From assembly GCF_023100805.1 (NCBI RefSeq), contig NZ_CP095855.1:5373001-5437000 (forward strand): 64,000 bases of DNA, in the 5' to 3' direction. Below are positions 1 through 8,459 of the stretch, one piece after another (position 1 is the stretch's first letter; every line of letters starts with the position of its first letter). A program made the translations under genes and the position numbers. The notes under the pieces are model-generated. The model saw only the letters and a program-made list of their open reading frames with translations. It was not told the DNA's origin and made no database searches. The stretch comes from Chitinophaga filiformis (GTDB lineage: Bacteria; Bacteroidota; Bacteroidia; Chitinophagales; Chitinophagaceae).

Positions 1-332
1 CACGCTGACACTAAATACCCGACCACAAACATTGCCGCTATGGAGGAACCTTATCTCATCTATTCCTGTTTCTGCTTCTTTTTTCCAGAATTTGGAAACA
101 GCGCCTGCTTCATCTGTTATGTAAAATGTTGATTATCAAAATCAAAATACTTTTTTAAAAGACTGGCATTTCATTGGTTTCTTACTGCCGCAAACAAAGA
201 AAAATCCATTAACCGAATACGCCCATGAATAAGATCCGTCGAAATCAGCTGTAATCGCGGATACACCGGGACATATCAAAAAACCTTCTGGGGAACACAT
301 CCCCTGTCACCTAAAAAACATATCCTAAAAGA
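1..332. other. Leading intergenic region, no gene seen
   Basis: This 332-base stretch precedes the first gene. A minus-strand frame is open from about base 130 to the window edge but has no start codon and is too short to separate from chance. No clear promoter consensus, hairpin or RNA gene was seen. Confidence 0.4.
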
Positions 333-1727
333 ATGAAGAATCGTAATTTTTTCGCGCAATCAGTGATTGCCGCCACTACATTATTGTTTGCTGTAAGCAG
401 TTGTAAGAAAGAAGCCATATTTGATGAGAAACTCGATGCAGGTAACAATCTGGCAATTACCGCCACTACCAACGGAAGAGAATTCACACTTGTCCCTGAC
501 GTAAACGGCCGCCTGGTTATTGACAACACCAGCAAAGTATACCAGCCCGGGGACATCATCAGCCTGAAAGGTTCCTTTAAGTCGGTGCAGGCCATCAATC
601 TGAGCGGAGATGCGTCAGCACCTATTACTGTACGCAACCTGACCGGTACCACCGTTACCATTGGAAATCCTGAGTGGAACGGTGGCGCGTACAGTGTTGC
701 CTGTGTATTCTGGAATTGTCACTACATACGTTTCGGCGGACAATCAGGCCAGTCGCAAATTATTATCAGTGGATCCACGCAGGCGGCAAGGGCAGCTTAT
801 TATGACCTGCAACTGGGGAACAAGACAGACAATATAGAGGTTTCTAACCTGACCATTCAAAATGGCGGCAACGGTATTGTAGCTAAAACAGACCCGGTGA
901 AAGGGGATGCAACAACTGCTTATCCAAACACCGTTATGAACAACCTGCAGATCCACGACCTGTTGATCAAAAACACTACCAATGAGGCAATGTATATTGG
1001 TCATACCGCCACCTACTGGGATCTTACCAGCAACGTTCCTTATTATGGTGCAACATCAGCATTCACGCCAAATCACCAGTATGTACAACCTATCATCTGG
1101 CGAAATGTGAAGATCTATAACAATAAAGTGCAGGATATCGGTCTGGATGGTATACAAACTGCCGCTATCGATCAGCTGGAGGTCTACAATAACGAGGTGA
1201 CCAACTGGGCGATGCAGAAGAATTCATCACACAATGGTGGTATTCTGATCGGCGGCCGTACCACCAACACTAATACACATGATAACTATGTTCACGATGG
1301 CTGGGGAGAACTGTGCCAGTTCTATGGCTCGGGAGAAAATGGCGCGACGCACGTTATGCGCAATAACCTGTTCAGGCACACACAACAGGATGGAGTGAGC
1401 ATGAGAGGGAGCGCTAATGCGATCGTAGAGTTTACAAACAATACAATTGCCTATACCGGCGGGAATAGCCTCCGTATCAATGGGTATACCGGTCAAACCG
1501 GCCCGCAGATCATAAATGCGAATGCGTTTATCCGTCCGCTGAACGGAGCAGCTACCATCTATCCTAAGAACTATATCTACCTGGAGGTTGGCGCAGTGGC
1601 GAAGGAAGGCGTAGGAGAACTGGAGAATAAGAAATTCCCCACATGGTCTTCAGCGAAGGTAGATGCTATATACTTCCAGCCACTTTCAGGTTCTTTAATG
1701 GGAACTGCAGGTTACAGGAAATTATAA
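333..1727 (+). CDS. Secreted right-handed beta-helix lipoprotein
   Basis: The 464-residue product starts with a basic and hydrophobic leader ending in a lipobox (AVSSC, Cys about residue 24), so it should be a lipoprotein of the outer membrane or cell surface. From about residue 95 the sequence has the repeating short-strand pattern of a parallel beta-helix (PbH1/pectate-lyase-like fold): many Asn-rich turns, and segments such as IEVSNLTIQNGGNGI and ATHVMRNNLFRHT spaced by roughly 20-25 residues. Such proteins are often polysaccharide lyases or glycan-binding proteins, but I cannot pick out a catalytic triad, so substrate and activity are open. It stands alone, followed by a strong terminator. 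The ATG at 333 is chosen because the leader begins immediately after it. Confidence 0.8.
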   Translation: MKNRNFFAQSVIAATTLLFAVSSCKKEAIFDEKLDAGNNLAITATTNGREFTLVPDVNGRLVIDNTSKVYQPGDIISLKGSFKSVQAINLSGDASAPITVRNLTGTTVTIGNPEWNGGAYSVACVFWNCHYIRFGGQSGQSQIIISGSTQAARAAYYDLQLGNKTDNIEVSNLTIQNGGNGIVAKTDPVKGDATTAYPNTVMNNLQIHDLLIKNTTNEAMYIGHTATYWDLTSNVPYYGATSAFTPNHQYVQPIIWRNVKIYNNKVQDIGLDGIQTAAIDQLEVYNNEVTNWAMQKNSSHNGGILIGGRTTNTNTHDNYVHDGWGELCQFYGSGENGATHVMRNNLFRHTQQDGVSMRGSANAIVEFTNNTIAYTGGNSLRINGYTGQTGPQIINANAFIRPLNGAATIYPKNYIYLEVGAVAKEGVGELENKKFPTWSSAKVDAIYFQPLSGSLMGTAGYRKL

Positions 1728-1778
1728 AGCTTATCATGCTTGTCGCAACGCGCTAACGGACAAGATGAATACAAATAG

Positions 1779-1813
1779 AAAAGCCAGTGCCTGATACCAG
1801 GTACTGGCTTTTT
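1779..1813 (+). terminator. Rho-independent terminator after the beta-helix gene
   Basis: An inverted repeat AAAAGCCAGTGCCTG / CAGGTACTGGCTTTTT forms a long stem with a short loop and ends in a T run. It lies about 50 bases after the stop codon of the lipoprotein gene. Confidence 0.85.
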
Positions 1814-1858
1814 GCTATAACGTCAGGATCATAATTCACCGATAGACATTGCCTCTGC

Positions 1859-2281
1859 CTAACCGGCTACCGGATTATTTTGCGGAAGTTGCGTCTCATC
1901 CATATAAACGATTTCCCATTGATGCCCGTCCAGATCTTCAAAGCTGTGCTAGTACATCCAGCCATAGTCCTGTGCTTCTGCATAGATCCCTGCGCCGGCC
2001 TGCCTGGCTTTGTTGATATATTGCTGTACTTCTTCCTTTGAAGCAGCATCTATTGCTATGAGTACTTCGGTGCTCGTTTTAGTATCACACACCTTTTTGG
2101 GCGTAAAAGTGGTGAAATACGCGTCTGTGAGCAGCATAGCAAAGATGTTATCGCTGATGATCATACAGCCGGCTTTTTCATCAGTAAACTGGGGATTGAA
2201 ACTAAATCCGAGGGTTGAAAAAAAATCGATCGACTTTGCAAGATCCTTAACCGGAAGATTGATAAAAATTTTTGTTGCCAT
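1859..2281 (-). pseudogene. VOC-superfamily (glyoxalase/bleomycin-resistance fold) gene with internal amber stop
   Basis: The frame starts MATKIFINLPVKDLAKSIDF, the typical opening of a small VOC protein of the glyoxalase/extradiol dioxygenase fold. After residue 110 (QDYGWMY) the frame meets TAG at 1949-1951. Reading through it gives HSFEDLDGHQWEIVYMDE and then 11 more residues to a stop at 1859-1861. That tail is the conserved VOC C-terminus, with the Glu of HQWEI normally serving as a metal ligand. The family usually has Gln at the stop position (YQHSFEDLDG), so a single CAG to TAG change explains the break. The 110-residue product would lack the last strand and metal ligand. It lies about 130 bases downstream of the Crp/Fnr gene on the same strand. 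A sequencing error is the alternative. Confidence 0.85.
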
Positions 2282-2409
2282 TGTTTGATGTTTTTGTACA
2301 ACAAAACTAGAACGGCTATCAGGTCTTCCCCTTTACAAATGTTGAGGGGCCGGCAAAAAATGGAGCATTTGCTCAACATATGTTGAGTGATCCTGTAAGT
2401 TTTACCTCC

Positions 2410-2982
2410 TTATTTATTGGCAAAGAAGATGCGGCTCATTTGGGTAGGAGTAATTCCGAGGTAAGAGGCGATCTGGTGTTTTTTTATGCGGTTGATCAGA
2501 TGCGGATACTTTTTGACGAAATCATCGTACCTGTCCCTGGCAGTATTCTGACGGAAGCCGATTTCCTCGGGTTCCTTTTCCAGGATCCAATGACGTTCCA
2601 TATAGGCGATATAAAAAGCTGCGATGTCCTTGTATCGTTCCGTGAGCCGTTTAAACTCCCGGAAATCGTACTCCCAGGCAACTGTATGCTCGATAGCCTC
2701 GATACTGGTTATACTGGGCGACTCACTTAACAGCGAAGTAGTGGAAGCGGCAAAATAGCCTTCTGAAAAGAATCGTTTTATAAAGGTGTTACCGTCATCT
2801 GCAAGAGAATACTGGCTAAGCAATCCTTTGCAAACAAAGGCCACTGTGCGGGCTGTTTCGCCCTGGCGCACCAGGTAATCTCCCTTATTAAACCGGCGGC
2901 TGCGCAGGATCTTGACCCAGGCCAGTTCCGATTCGTTGCTAAGAGTGGTATATTCAGCGATCTTCTTGAAAAATTCTTCCAT
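2410..2982 (-). CDS. Crp/Fnr-family transcriptional regulator
   Basis: The 190-residue product has a cyclic-nucleotide-binding-type beta-roll at about residues 20-110 (RRFNKGDYLVRQGETARTVA, with GLLSQYS and a FFSEGYFAAS segment) and a C-terminal helix-turn-helix (KHQIASYLGITPTQMSRIF). This is the usual Bacteroidota Crp/Fnr-like regulator, which generally lacks the classical cAMP-binding residues, so the ligand is unknown. An ATG 26 codons upstream (3060) is in frame, but the added residues are unlike the family, so the start MEEFFKKIAEY at 2982 is preferred. The broken VOC gene follows on the same strand and may have been its target. Confidence 0.85.
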   Translation of the reverse strand: MEEFFKKIAEYTTLSNESELAWVKILRSRRFNKGDYLVRQGETARTVAFVCKGLLSQYSLADDGNTFIKRFFSEGYFAASTTSLLSESPSITSIEAIEHTVAWEYDFREFKRLTERYKDIAAFYIAYMERHWILEKEPEEIGFRQNTARDRYDDFVKKYPHLINRIKKHQIASYLGITPTQMSRIFFANK

Positions 2983-3064
2983 AGCTGCTCTTTTTCGCAG
3001 TGCTAATTTATTCAAAAGATCCGGGAAATATTGGCCCCCACCATCGCTGATGTGGGCCAATTGA

Positions 3065-3448
3065 TCAAGGTAATGTAATAACCACTTCTTTCGTCACCAC
3101 AAACACCTCTCCTGTTACATACGTCAAAGTAAGTGTAACCGTATAGGTACCAGGTTGATAGAAATGGTTAACCAGCGGACGAGCATTCAAGGCAGGCGCT
3201 GATCCGTCACCAAAATCCCAGTCGATATTGCTAACCTGGCTCAGGTCGGCAGGTATGGGCGTGGTAATCCAGATTGTAGCATACTGTATCAGCGGATTGG
3301 TACCCCATAAGGTAGTTACACGGTACGTAAATACCGGATCCGGTACGGCTTTCGGAGCCACTGATCTTACAGTGGGCTCTACATAGGCATTTGCATTTAG
3401 GCCGATACCGGTAAGTACTACAAGGATTAATAACAAGGATCTTTTCAT
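3065..3448 (-). CDS. Small secreted single-PKD-domain protein (copy 1)
   Basis: The 127-residue product has a signal peptide (MKRSLLLILVVLTGIGLNANA) and then little more than one PKD-type beta-sandwich. The diagnostic PKD core WDFGDGS is at about residues 77-83, and the closing strand FYQPGTYTVTLTLTY at 96-110. PKD domains normally sit inside large surface enzymes or adhesins and mediate protein or glycan contacts; here the domain is almost alone. The next gene upstream on the same strand, 107 bases away, is a clear paralogue with the same leader and the same core. Role unknown; a secreted binding module is the most that can be inferred. Confidence 0.8.
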   Translation of the reverse strand: MKRSLLLILVVLTGIGLNANAYVEPTVRSVAPKAVPDPVFTYRVTTLWGTNPLIQYATIWITTPIPADLSQVSNIDWDFGDGSAPALNARPLVNHFYQPGTYTVTLTLTYVTGEVFVVTKEVVITLP

Positions 3449-3555
3449 TTGATTTGGTATTTGGTTAAACTGTTTTGTAATCCGGAAAATAGATGACAGG
3501 AGTTAATACAAGATGTGAATTGTTCCTGGTTGAATGTATGTCAACCATGTTTAAT

Positions 3556-3915
3556 CTAAGGTTCAATGGGTGTAACAACAACCTGCTTTGTGATTGTAAA
3601 TGTCTCACCGCCTACATAGGTTAATGTAAGTGTAATGGTATAAGTACCCGGCTGATAGTAGTGACCTGTAACCGGACCGCCATTTATTACAGGAGCAGAA
3701 CCATCACCGAAGTCCCAGTTAATGTTGGCAATCTGATCCCTGTCGCCGGGACCTGGATTTGTGAGGAAAACAGAAGCGTGATAAAGCGTAGTCGAAGCCA
3801 CTATCGTGGTTACGCGCACGTCAAACGTGGGTGTGGGCACTTTTGCATTACCGGTCTTTGCGTACATGCCAATGCTGACAAGTACCGCAAGAATCAACAA
3901 CAATGATCTTTTCAT
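3556..3915 (-). CDS. Small secreted single-PKD-domain protein (copy 2)
   Basis: The 119-residue product is a paralogue of the neighbouring 3065-3448 gene. It shares the leader start MKRSLLLIL, the PKD core INWDFGDGSAP (WDFGDGS at about 67-73) and YYQPGTYT.TLTLTYV.GE.F near the end. The region between signal peptide and core differs and is shorter. It comes first on the minus strand; with no terminator visible between the two, both may be on one transcript. Function unknown; the duplication suggests a role as a secreted or surface-attached binding protein. Confidence 0.8.
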   Translation of the reverse strand: MKRSLLLILAVLVSIGMYAKTGNAKVPTPTFDVRVTTIVASTTLYHASVFLTNPGPGDRDQIANINWDFGDGSAPVINGGPVTGHYYQPGTYTITLTLTYVGGETFTITKQVVVTPIEP

Positions 3916-4087
3916 TTAAAATGGGGATTTTGGGTAACAGAATATTGTATATCGACCTGAAAATAAAGGAGGATAGTTAATACCAGAAGTTAAAATACCG
4001 CAGTTGAGTGTATGCACTCACAAACTGATTACAGGAACTGCCAGACGTGGTGGATCCTGTAAATTGCAGGCTATTTGTAAAGCCATA

Positions 4088-4135
4088 CAAAAAAGGAAAG
4101 ATCGGGGCATTGCTGCCCCGATCTTTCCTTTTTGT
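4088..4135 (-). terminator. Strong hairpin terminator of the desaturase gene
   Basis: A 17-bp inverted repeat (AAAAGGAAAGATCGGGG / CCCCGATCTTTCCTTTT) with an 8-base loop lies directly after the stop of the minus-strand desaturase. It is flanked by A and T runs on both sides, so it could stop transcription in either direction. Confidence 0.9.
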
Positions 4136-4149
4136 ATTTAAAGCATTAC

Positions 4150-4905
4150 CTAGTGAGCAATAGCCGGTCTAAAACCTTTATGTCTCACAAGCCTGATGAT
4201 TTTTAGGAAGGAGAATAAACGAACTACATAATATACAGGATCAATCTCATACCAGCGACGACCAAAATTAACAGCAGCGGGATGCTTATGGTGATTGTTA
4301 TGATAAGACTCACCCAACATAAGTACATCCACAAATAGCAAATTCATCGCCGTATTTTTCAACCTGAAATTAATGTAGCCATACTTATGTGCAAACCAGT
4401 TAACGATCGCCCCATGGAAAGCACCCATTGTAATAACGATCGGCAATAGCAAATACAGCCAAGGGCTTGTCGCAAACACTACAAAAAACAAGACGTAGAG
4501 CGCCACCCAGAACAGCCTTGAAAAACTACCATTGGCAAACCGATCAAAGCGGTCCCAGGAAGGAAGATTTTTGCTGTACCGCTCGTCCACTTCCATTCTA
4601 TGATGTAAAATGTCCTGGTATACCACTCTTGTGTGCCACATCATCGAGAAAATATTGGACGAATTTGACGGAGAATGCGGATCAAGGGGCGTATCAGTGT
4701 GCGCATGATGGAGCCTGTGCATGATGCCATATGTCCTGGGGCTCATATATGATGAGCCCTGCGTGATATATGCGACAATAAAAAAGAAGCGTTCCCATCC
4801 TTTACTCATCGTAAAGGCGCCATGGGCCGCATATCTGTGCTGGAAAAATGTTTGCGAGAACAATGACAGATACCAGATGGAAATAAAAAAGATGGCAATG
4901 ACCAT
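4150..4905 (-). CDS. Membrane fatty-acid (acyl-CoA type) desaturase
   Basis: The 251-residue product is an integral membrane di-iron desaturase. All three histidine boxes are visible: HRYAAH (residues 23-28), HRLHH (63-67) and HNNHH (202-206), plus the additional His in NWFAHKYG. Four hydrophobic stretches flank them. Proteins of this group insert a cis double bond, often delta-9, into fatty acyl chains of membrane lipids, using O2 and an electron donor; the exact position and carrier cannot be read from the sequence. The N-terminus is a little short for the family and begins just before the first membrane helix. It is transcribed away from the ABC-type permease; the shared 345-bp region holds an inverted repeat at 5104-5151. 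Confidence 0.9.
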   Translation of the reverse strand: MVIAIFFISIWYLSLFSQTFFQHRYAAHGAFTMSKGWERFFFIVAYITQGSSYMSPRTYGIMHRLHHAHTDTPLDPHSPSNSSNIFSMMWHTRVVYQDILHHRMEVDERYSKNLPSWDRFDRFANGSFSRLFWVALYVLFFVVFATSPWLYLLLPIVITMGAFHGAIVNWFAHKYGYINFRLKNTAMNLLFVDVLMLGESYHNNHHKHPAAVNFGRRWYEIDPVYYVVRLFSFLKIIRLVRHKGFRPAIAH

Positions 4906-5250
4906 ATAAGAGATTCTTTTGAAAGACGCTGGAAATAAATCTCAAATATGCTGTTGGATAGATGGAAATACGAAGCGTGATCTAGTGAAGTAATAAGGCG
5001 AAGTTAACCCTTTTTATGTTAAGGAAACGATAATGCAATAAATACCACCTAACTTATCATGGTCTTTATCAGCAATATATAATACTATTAAACACTATCC
5101 TATATTGAACAATTGTTGTATCAAAACCGAACACATTAAATATTGTTCAATTTATATATTATTTACTACCATTATCACCAGGCCGGTGGCACCATTATTG
5201 GGCCTTGGAGCATGCATGCTATCCTTGTGCAACGCTAATATCATATCTCT
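4906..5250. other. Divergent promoter region between desaturase and permease
   Basis: This AT-rich 345-base region separates two divergent genes and has no ORF of its own. It holds a perfect 10-bp inverted repeat (5104-5113 and 5142-5151), annotated separately. Promoter elements could not be fixed. Confidence 0.5.
5104..5151. promoter_or_regulatory. Inverted repeat, candidate operator
   Basis: ATTGAACAAT (5104-5113) and ATTGTTCAAT (5142-5151) are perfect reverse complements 38 bases apart, start to start. The first copy overlaps a second small palindrome, AACAATTGTT (5108-5117). The position between divergent genes fits a regulator binding site; no regulator is adjacent. Confidence 0.4.
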
Positions 5251-7650
5251 ATGTTAAAGAATTATTTAAGATCGGCATGGCAAAATTTACGCAGCCATAA
5301 AACATATGTAGCGATTAATACCATCGGCTTAGCGGTAGGTATTGCCGCCTGTCTGCTGATCTTCTTATTAATTCAATACGAAACAGGTTTTGATACCTTC
5401 CATAAACGTAAAGAGCGCATCTACAGAATTGTAGCGGCAACCAAAACTCCGGAGGGAATGAACTATTCAGAAGGTAGTGCCTTCCGTTTGGCAGAAGGCC
5501 TGCGAATAGATTATCCGCAGCTGGAAAGCGTTACCCGCGTATATGCACGCCGTGAGAAGCAGATTACCTTGCTAAATGATAACGGGGCTACGTTGCAAAA
5601 GAAATTTAAAGAAAATGTGCTCTATGCGGAGCCCGAATTTTTCGACATATTCAATTTTCCCTTCCTTGCAGGTAATCCCAAAACGGCCTTATCAGCACCT
5701 AATACTTTGGTGCTTACACAGGCCAAGGCAGAAAAATATTTCGGAGACTGGCATACAACCATCGGCAAGCTCATTAAGTTTGACAACGAGCAGGTTTTCA
5801 AGGTAACAGGTATCCTGAAAAATGCGCCCGTCAATACCGATTTTCCTCCGCAATTTGTCCTTTCTTTCAAATCTGCTGAGCGGGAGGACATTTTAACTGA
5901 CTGGGGAAGCCAGGACGGGTCTTTAAACACATTTGTAGTACTTCCCGAAAACATGCCGCCACAGCAATTTGATAAGGACCTTAAAAGTTTTGTAAAAAAG
6001 AATGTCCCTGCTGAATTTGCAAACCATGGCTATATATTACAACGATTAAGCGATATACACTTTGAAAGCCGGTTCGGTACCTACAGCGGAAAAACATTCA
6101 GCAAAAAATTGATCGCCGCCTTAAGCCTGATCGGGATATTCCTTTTGATCATTGCATGTATAAACTTCATAAATCTTGCTACTGCCCGGGCTGTAAACCG
6201 TTCAAAGGAAGTGGGTATAAGGAAAGTATTGGGCAGCAGCAAAAGACAGTTGGTCGTTCAGTTCTTGAGTGAGACCTGCCTCATTACACTTCTTGCTGTA
6301 GTCATCGCCATAGGGATAGCATTACTTGCATTGCCGCCGCTTAACCAGCTCTTACAAACGATGGTAAAGATACAGGCCGACCTTCCCCTACTCATATTTT
6401 TATTCTCCCTCGTTATAAGTGTTACCTTTTTATCAGGCTTCTACCCCGCAATTATTTTATCAGGATTTAGTCCCATTAATGTGCTGAAAAATAAATTTAC
6501 CGGTAGGACCACGACGGGGCTTTCTATGAGAAGAGTCCTGGTCATTTTCCAGTTTGCTGTTGCACAAGCATTGATCATCGGTACGTTAATTGTTGTGCGC
6601 CAGATGAATTTCTTTCAAAATGCTTCAATAGGCTTTGATAAAGCGGCCATCGTTACAGTGCCCATACCTAATGACAGTGCGCGCCTGTCCAAAATGGATG
6701 TATTAAAAACACAATTGATGCAGCTGGCGGGAATTGAAAATGTGAGCTTAAGTGCGTTTAGCCCCATGGATAAAGCCGGCTGGGATAGCGATTTTAAATT
6801 TGACAACGCCTTAAAAAAATCAGACTTCAGAGCCGACTTTAAATGGGCAGATGCTGATTACTTTAAAACATACAATATTCAGTTCATCGCGGGTGGACCA
6901 TATAGCCAGGCAGACACGGTAAATGGCTTCGTGGTAAATGAAAGAATGGTGAAAAAATTAGGTTTCAAAAAACCTGAAGATATTATTGGAAAAAAGATAG
7001 ATTTCTGGGATGGAAGTATGGTTGCACCTGTTGTTGGTGTAGTAAAAGACTTTAATGGCAGCTCCCTGGCAAAAGAAATGACGCCTGTTGTGCTGGGTTC
7101 ACACAAACTGATCTACCGTTTAATTAACGTAAAAATACAGCCGCAAAATGCAGGTCAAACGTTGGTAGCAATAGAAAGGCTCTGGAACAATATGTATCCT
7201 GATTTCATATATGAGTACCAGTTCCTCGACGACAAGATTGCCAGCTTTTACAAACAGGAACGCCAGCTCTCACAATTGTTTAAAATATTTTCGGCCATAG
7301 CCATATTAATTTCCTGCCTTGGCCTGTATGGCTTTGTCTCATTCATGGCCGTACAGCGTACAAAAGAAGTAGGCATCAGAAAGGTGCTGGGTGCTTCCGT
7401 GTTTAACATTCTTTATTTAATCTCCAGAGAATTCACCGTTCTTATTGGCATAGCATTTTTATTGGCAGCCCCGATCGCCTATTACGTGATGCATAAATGG
7501 CTGCAAAACTTCGCCTACAGGATAAACATTGGCCTGGGTATATTCTTACTCACCATTTTTATTTCCCAGATCATCGCCTGGCTTACTGTGGGCTACCAGG
7601 CAATAAAGGCTGCTCTTGCAAATCCGGTCAAGAGTTTGAGAGCGGAATAG
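5251..7650 (+). CDS. MacB/FtsX-type ABC transporter permease
   Basis: The 799-residue protein has the duplicated layout of Bacteroidota MacB-like permeases. A first membrane helix (about 20-42, GLAVGIAACLLIFLLI) is followed by a periplasmic MacB_PCD domain (about 50-245) and an FtsX domain (about 285-405; motif NRSKEVGIRKVLGSSK). Then come a second helix, a second periplasmic domain (about 440-650) and a second FtsX domain (about 675-790; QRTKEVGIRKVLGAS). In related systems the permease works with a separate ATPase in mechanotransmission across the periplasm rather than classical transport. No ATPase gene is next to it, so its partner must be elsewhere. The next gene is the ECF sigma factor, about 145 bases away. 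Confidence 0.9.
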   Translation: MLKNYLRSAWQNLRSHKTYVAINTIGLAVGIAACLLIFLLIQYETGFDTFHKRKERIYRIVAATKTPEGMNYSEGSAFRLAEGLRIDYPQLESVTRVYARREKQITLLNDNGATLQKKFKENVLYAEPEFFDIFNFPFLAGNPKTALSAPNTLVLTQAKAEKYFGDWHTTIGKLIKFDNEQVFKVTGILKNAPVNTDFPPQFVLSFKSAEREDILTDWGSQDGSLNTFVVLPENMPPQQFDKDLKSFVKKNVPAEFANHGYILQRLSDIHFESRFGTYSGKTFSKKLIAALSLIGIFLLIIACINFINLATARAVNRSKEVGIRKVLGSSKRQLVVQFLSETCLITLLAVVIAIGIALLALPPLNQLLQTMVKIQADLPLLIFLFSLVISVTFLSGFYPAIILSGFSPINVLKNKFTGRTTTGLSMRRVLVIFQFAVAQALIIGTLIVVRQMNFFQNASIGFDKAAIVTVPIPNDSARLSKMDVLKTQLMQLAGIENVSLSAFSPMDKAGWDSDFKFDNALKKSDFRADFKWADADYFKTYNIQFIAGGPYSQADTVNGFVVNERMVKKLGFKKPEDIIGKKIDFWDGSMVAPVVGVVKDFNGSSLAKEMTPVVLGSHKLIYRLINVKIQPQNAGQTLVAIERLWNNMYPDFIYEYQFLDDKIASFYKQERQLSQLFKIFSAIAILISCLGLYGFVSFMAVQRTKEVGIRKVLGASVFNILYLISREFTVLIGIAFLLAAPIAYYVMHKWLQNFAYRINIGLGIFLLTIFISQIIAWLTVGYQAIKAALANPVKSLRAE

Positions 7651-7712
7651 AGGCGGTATGCCGTTCTCGTAATTTGCATAGTGATTGATCACAAAAATTA
7701 AACATAGCAATC

Positions 7713-7742
7713 CACTATCAGTTTTCATCAATTCACTATCAG
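7713..7742. promoter_or_regulatory. 21-bp-spaced direct repeat upstream of the sigma-factor gene
   Basis: CACTATCAG occurs at 7713-7721 and again at 7734-7742, exactly 21 bases (two helical turns) apart, 54 bases before the sigma-factor start. The spacing suits a dimeric regulator binding one face of the DNA. It is equally compatible with chance. Confidence 0.35.
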
Positions 7743-7795
7743 GTTAGTTGCTGTTTTTTTGATACTTTGGAATCATTACCCTTGAATTCCAGTTA

Positions 7796-8386
7796 TTGAT
7801 TAACGTAGCAGACTTCCACGATGAAACCGGACTCCTGAGAGGATTGTCCGCCGGCGATCAGGCAGCCTTTAAAGCGCTGTATGATAAATACCACCATGCG
7901 CTATACCGCAAAACACTGCAAATACTTCGTTCCTCTTCGGAAACCGAAGATGTCATCCAGGAGGCATTTATTACACTCTGGGAGAAACGCAACGAGATTG
8001 ATACAACCAGGCCATTAGGCCCCTGGCTTTTCACCGTTACCTTTAACCGTGCCATCAACCACCTCAAAAGGCAGTTGCGTGAAAAAAGCAAAGCGGCGGA
8101 AGCCACCCTGGAACCTGTTACCGATAATGATTTCCTGACTGTTGAAAAACAGTGGAACTTACTGGAAACGGCTATCAGCCAGCTATCCCCGCAAAAAAGA
8201 CGTGTATTCCAGCTGTGTAAAATGGAAGGCCGCACATACGAAGAAACTTCTCAGCTGATGGGCATTTCCAGGTATACCGTAAAGGAATACCTGGGGGAAG
8301 TGATGTATACCCTAAGGGAATATGTACATCAGCATGTAAGTCACGATACTACCCTCCTTCTTTTCCTGCTGATGTATATTCTTTAA
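7796..8386 (+). CDS. ECF-type RNA polymerase sigma factor
   Basis: The 196-residue protein has sigma region 2 at about residues 25-90 (ALYDKYHHALYRKTLQIL and TEDVIQEAFITLWEKR) and region 4 at about 130-185 (LSPQKRRVFQLCKMEGRTYEETSQLMGISRYTVKEYL). It belongs to the group paired with FecR anti-sigma factors in Bacteroidota TonB-dependent uptake loci. The start is TTG at 7796: no ATG occurs upstream of region 2 in this frame, and a stop lies at 7760. FecR, SusC and SusD genes follow on the same strand. The hydrophobic C-terminal tail (TLLLFLLMYIL) is a little unusual. It should direct transcription of the uptake genes when FecR releases it. Confidence 0.9.
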   Translation: MINVADFHDETGLLRGLSAGDQAAFKALYDKYHHALYRKTLQILRSSSETEDVIQEAFITLWEKRNEIDTTRPLGPWLFTVTFNRAINHLKRQLREKSKAAEATLEPVTDNDFLTVEKQWNLLETAISQLSPQKRRVFQLCKMEGRTYEETSQLMGISRYTVKEYLGEVMYTLREYVHQHVSHDTTLLLFLLMYIL

Positions 8387-8459
8387 AAAAAATCTCACCT
8401 CCTACCCCCCCCTTTTATTATTACCGGTTGTATATACTATAAATAAAGGCTCCCAGGCA

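Noticed and set aside
1..130. Open minus-strand frame running to the left edge
   Set aside because: It has no start codon, is only about 42 codons and could easily be chance; no recognisable motif.
5251..7650. Complete MacB-type ABC transporter
   Set aside because: Only the permease is here; no ATPase or membrane-fusion gene is adjacent, so a full transporter cannot be claimed.
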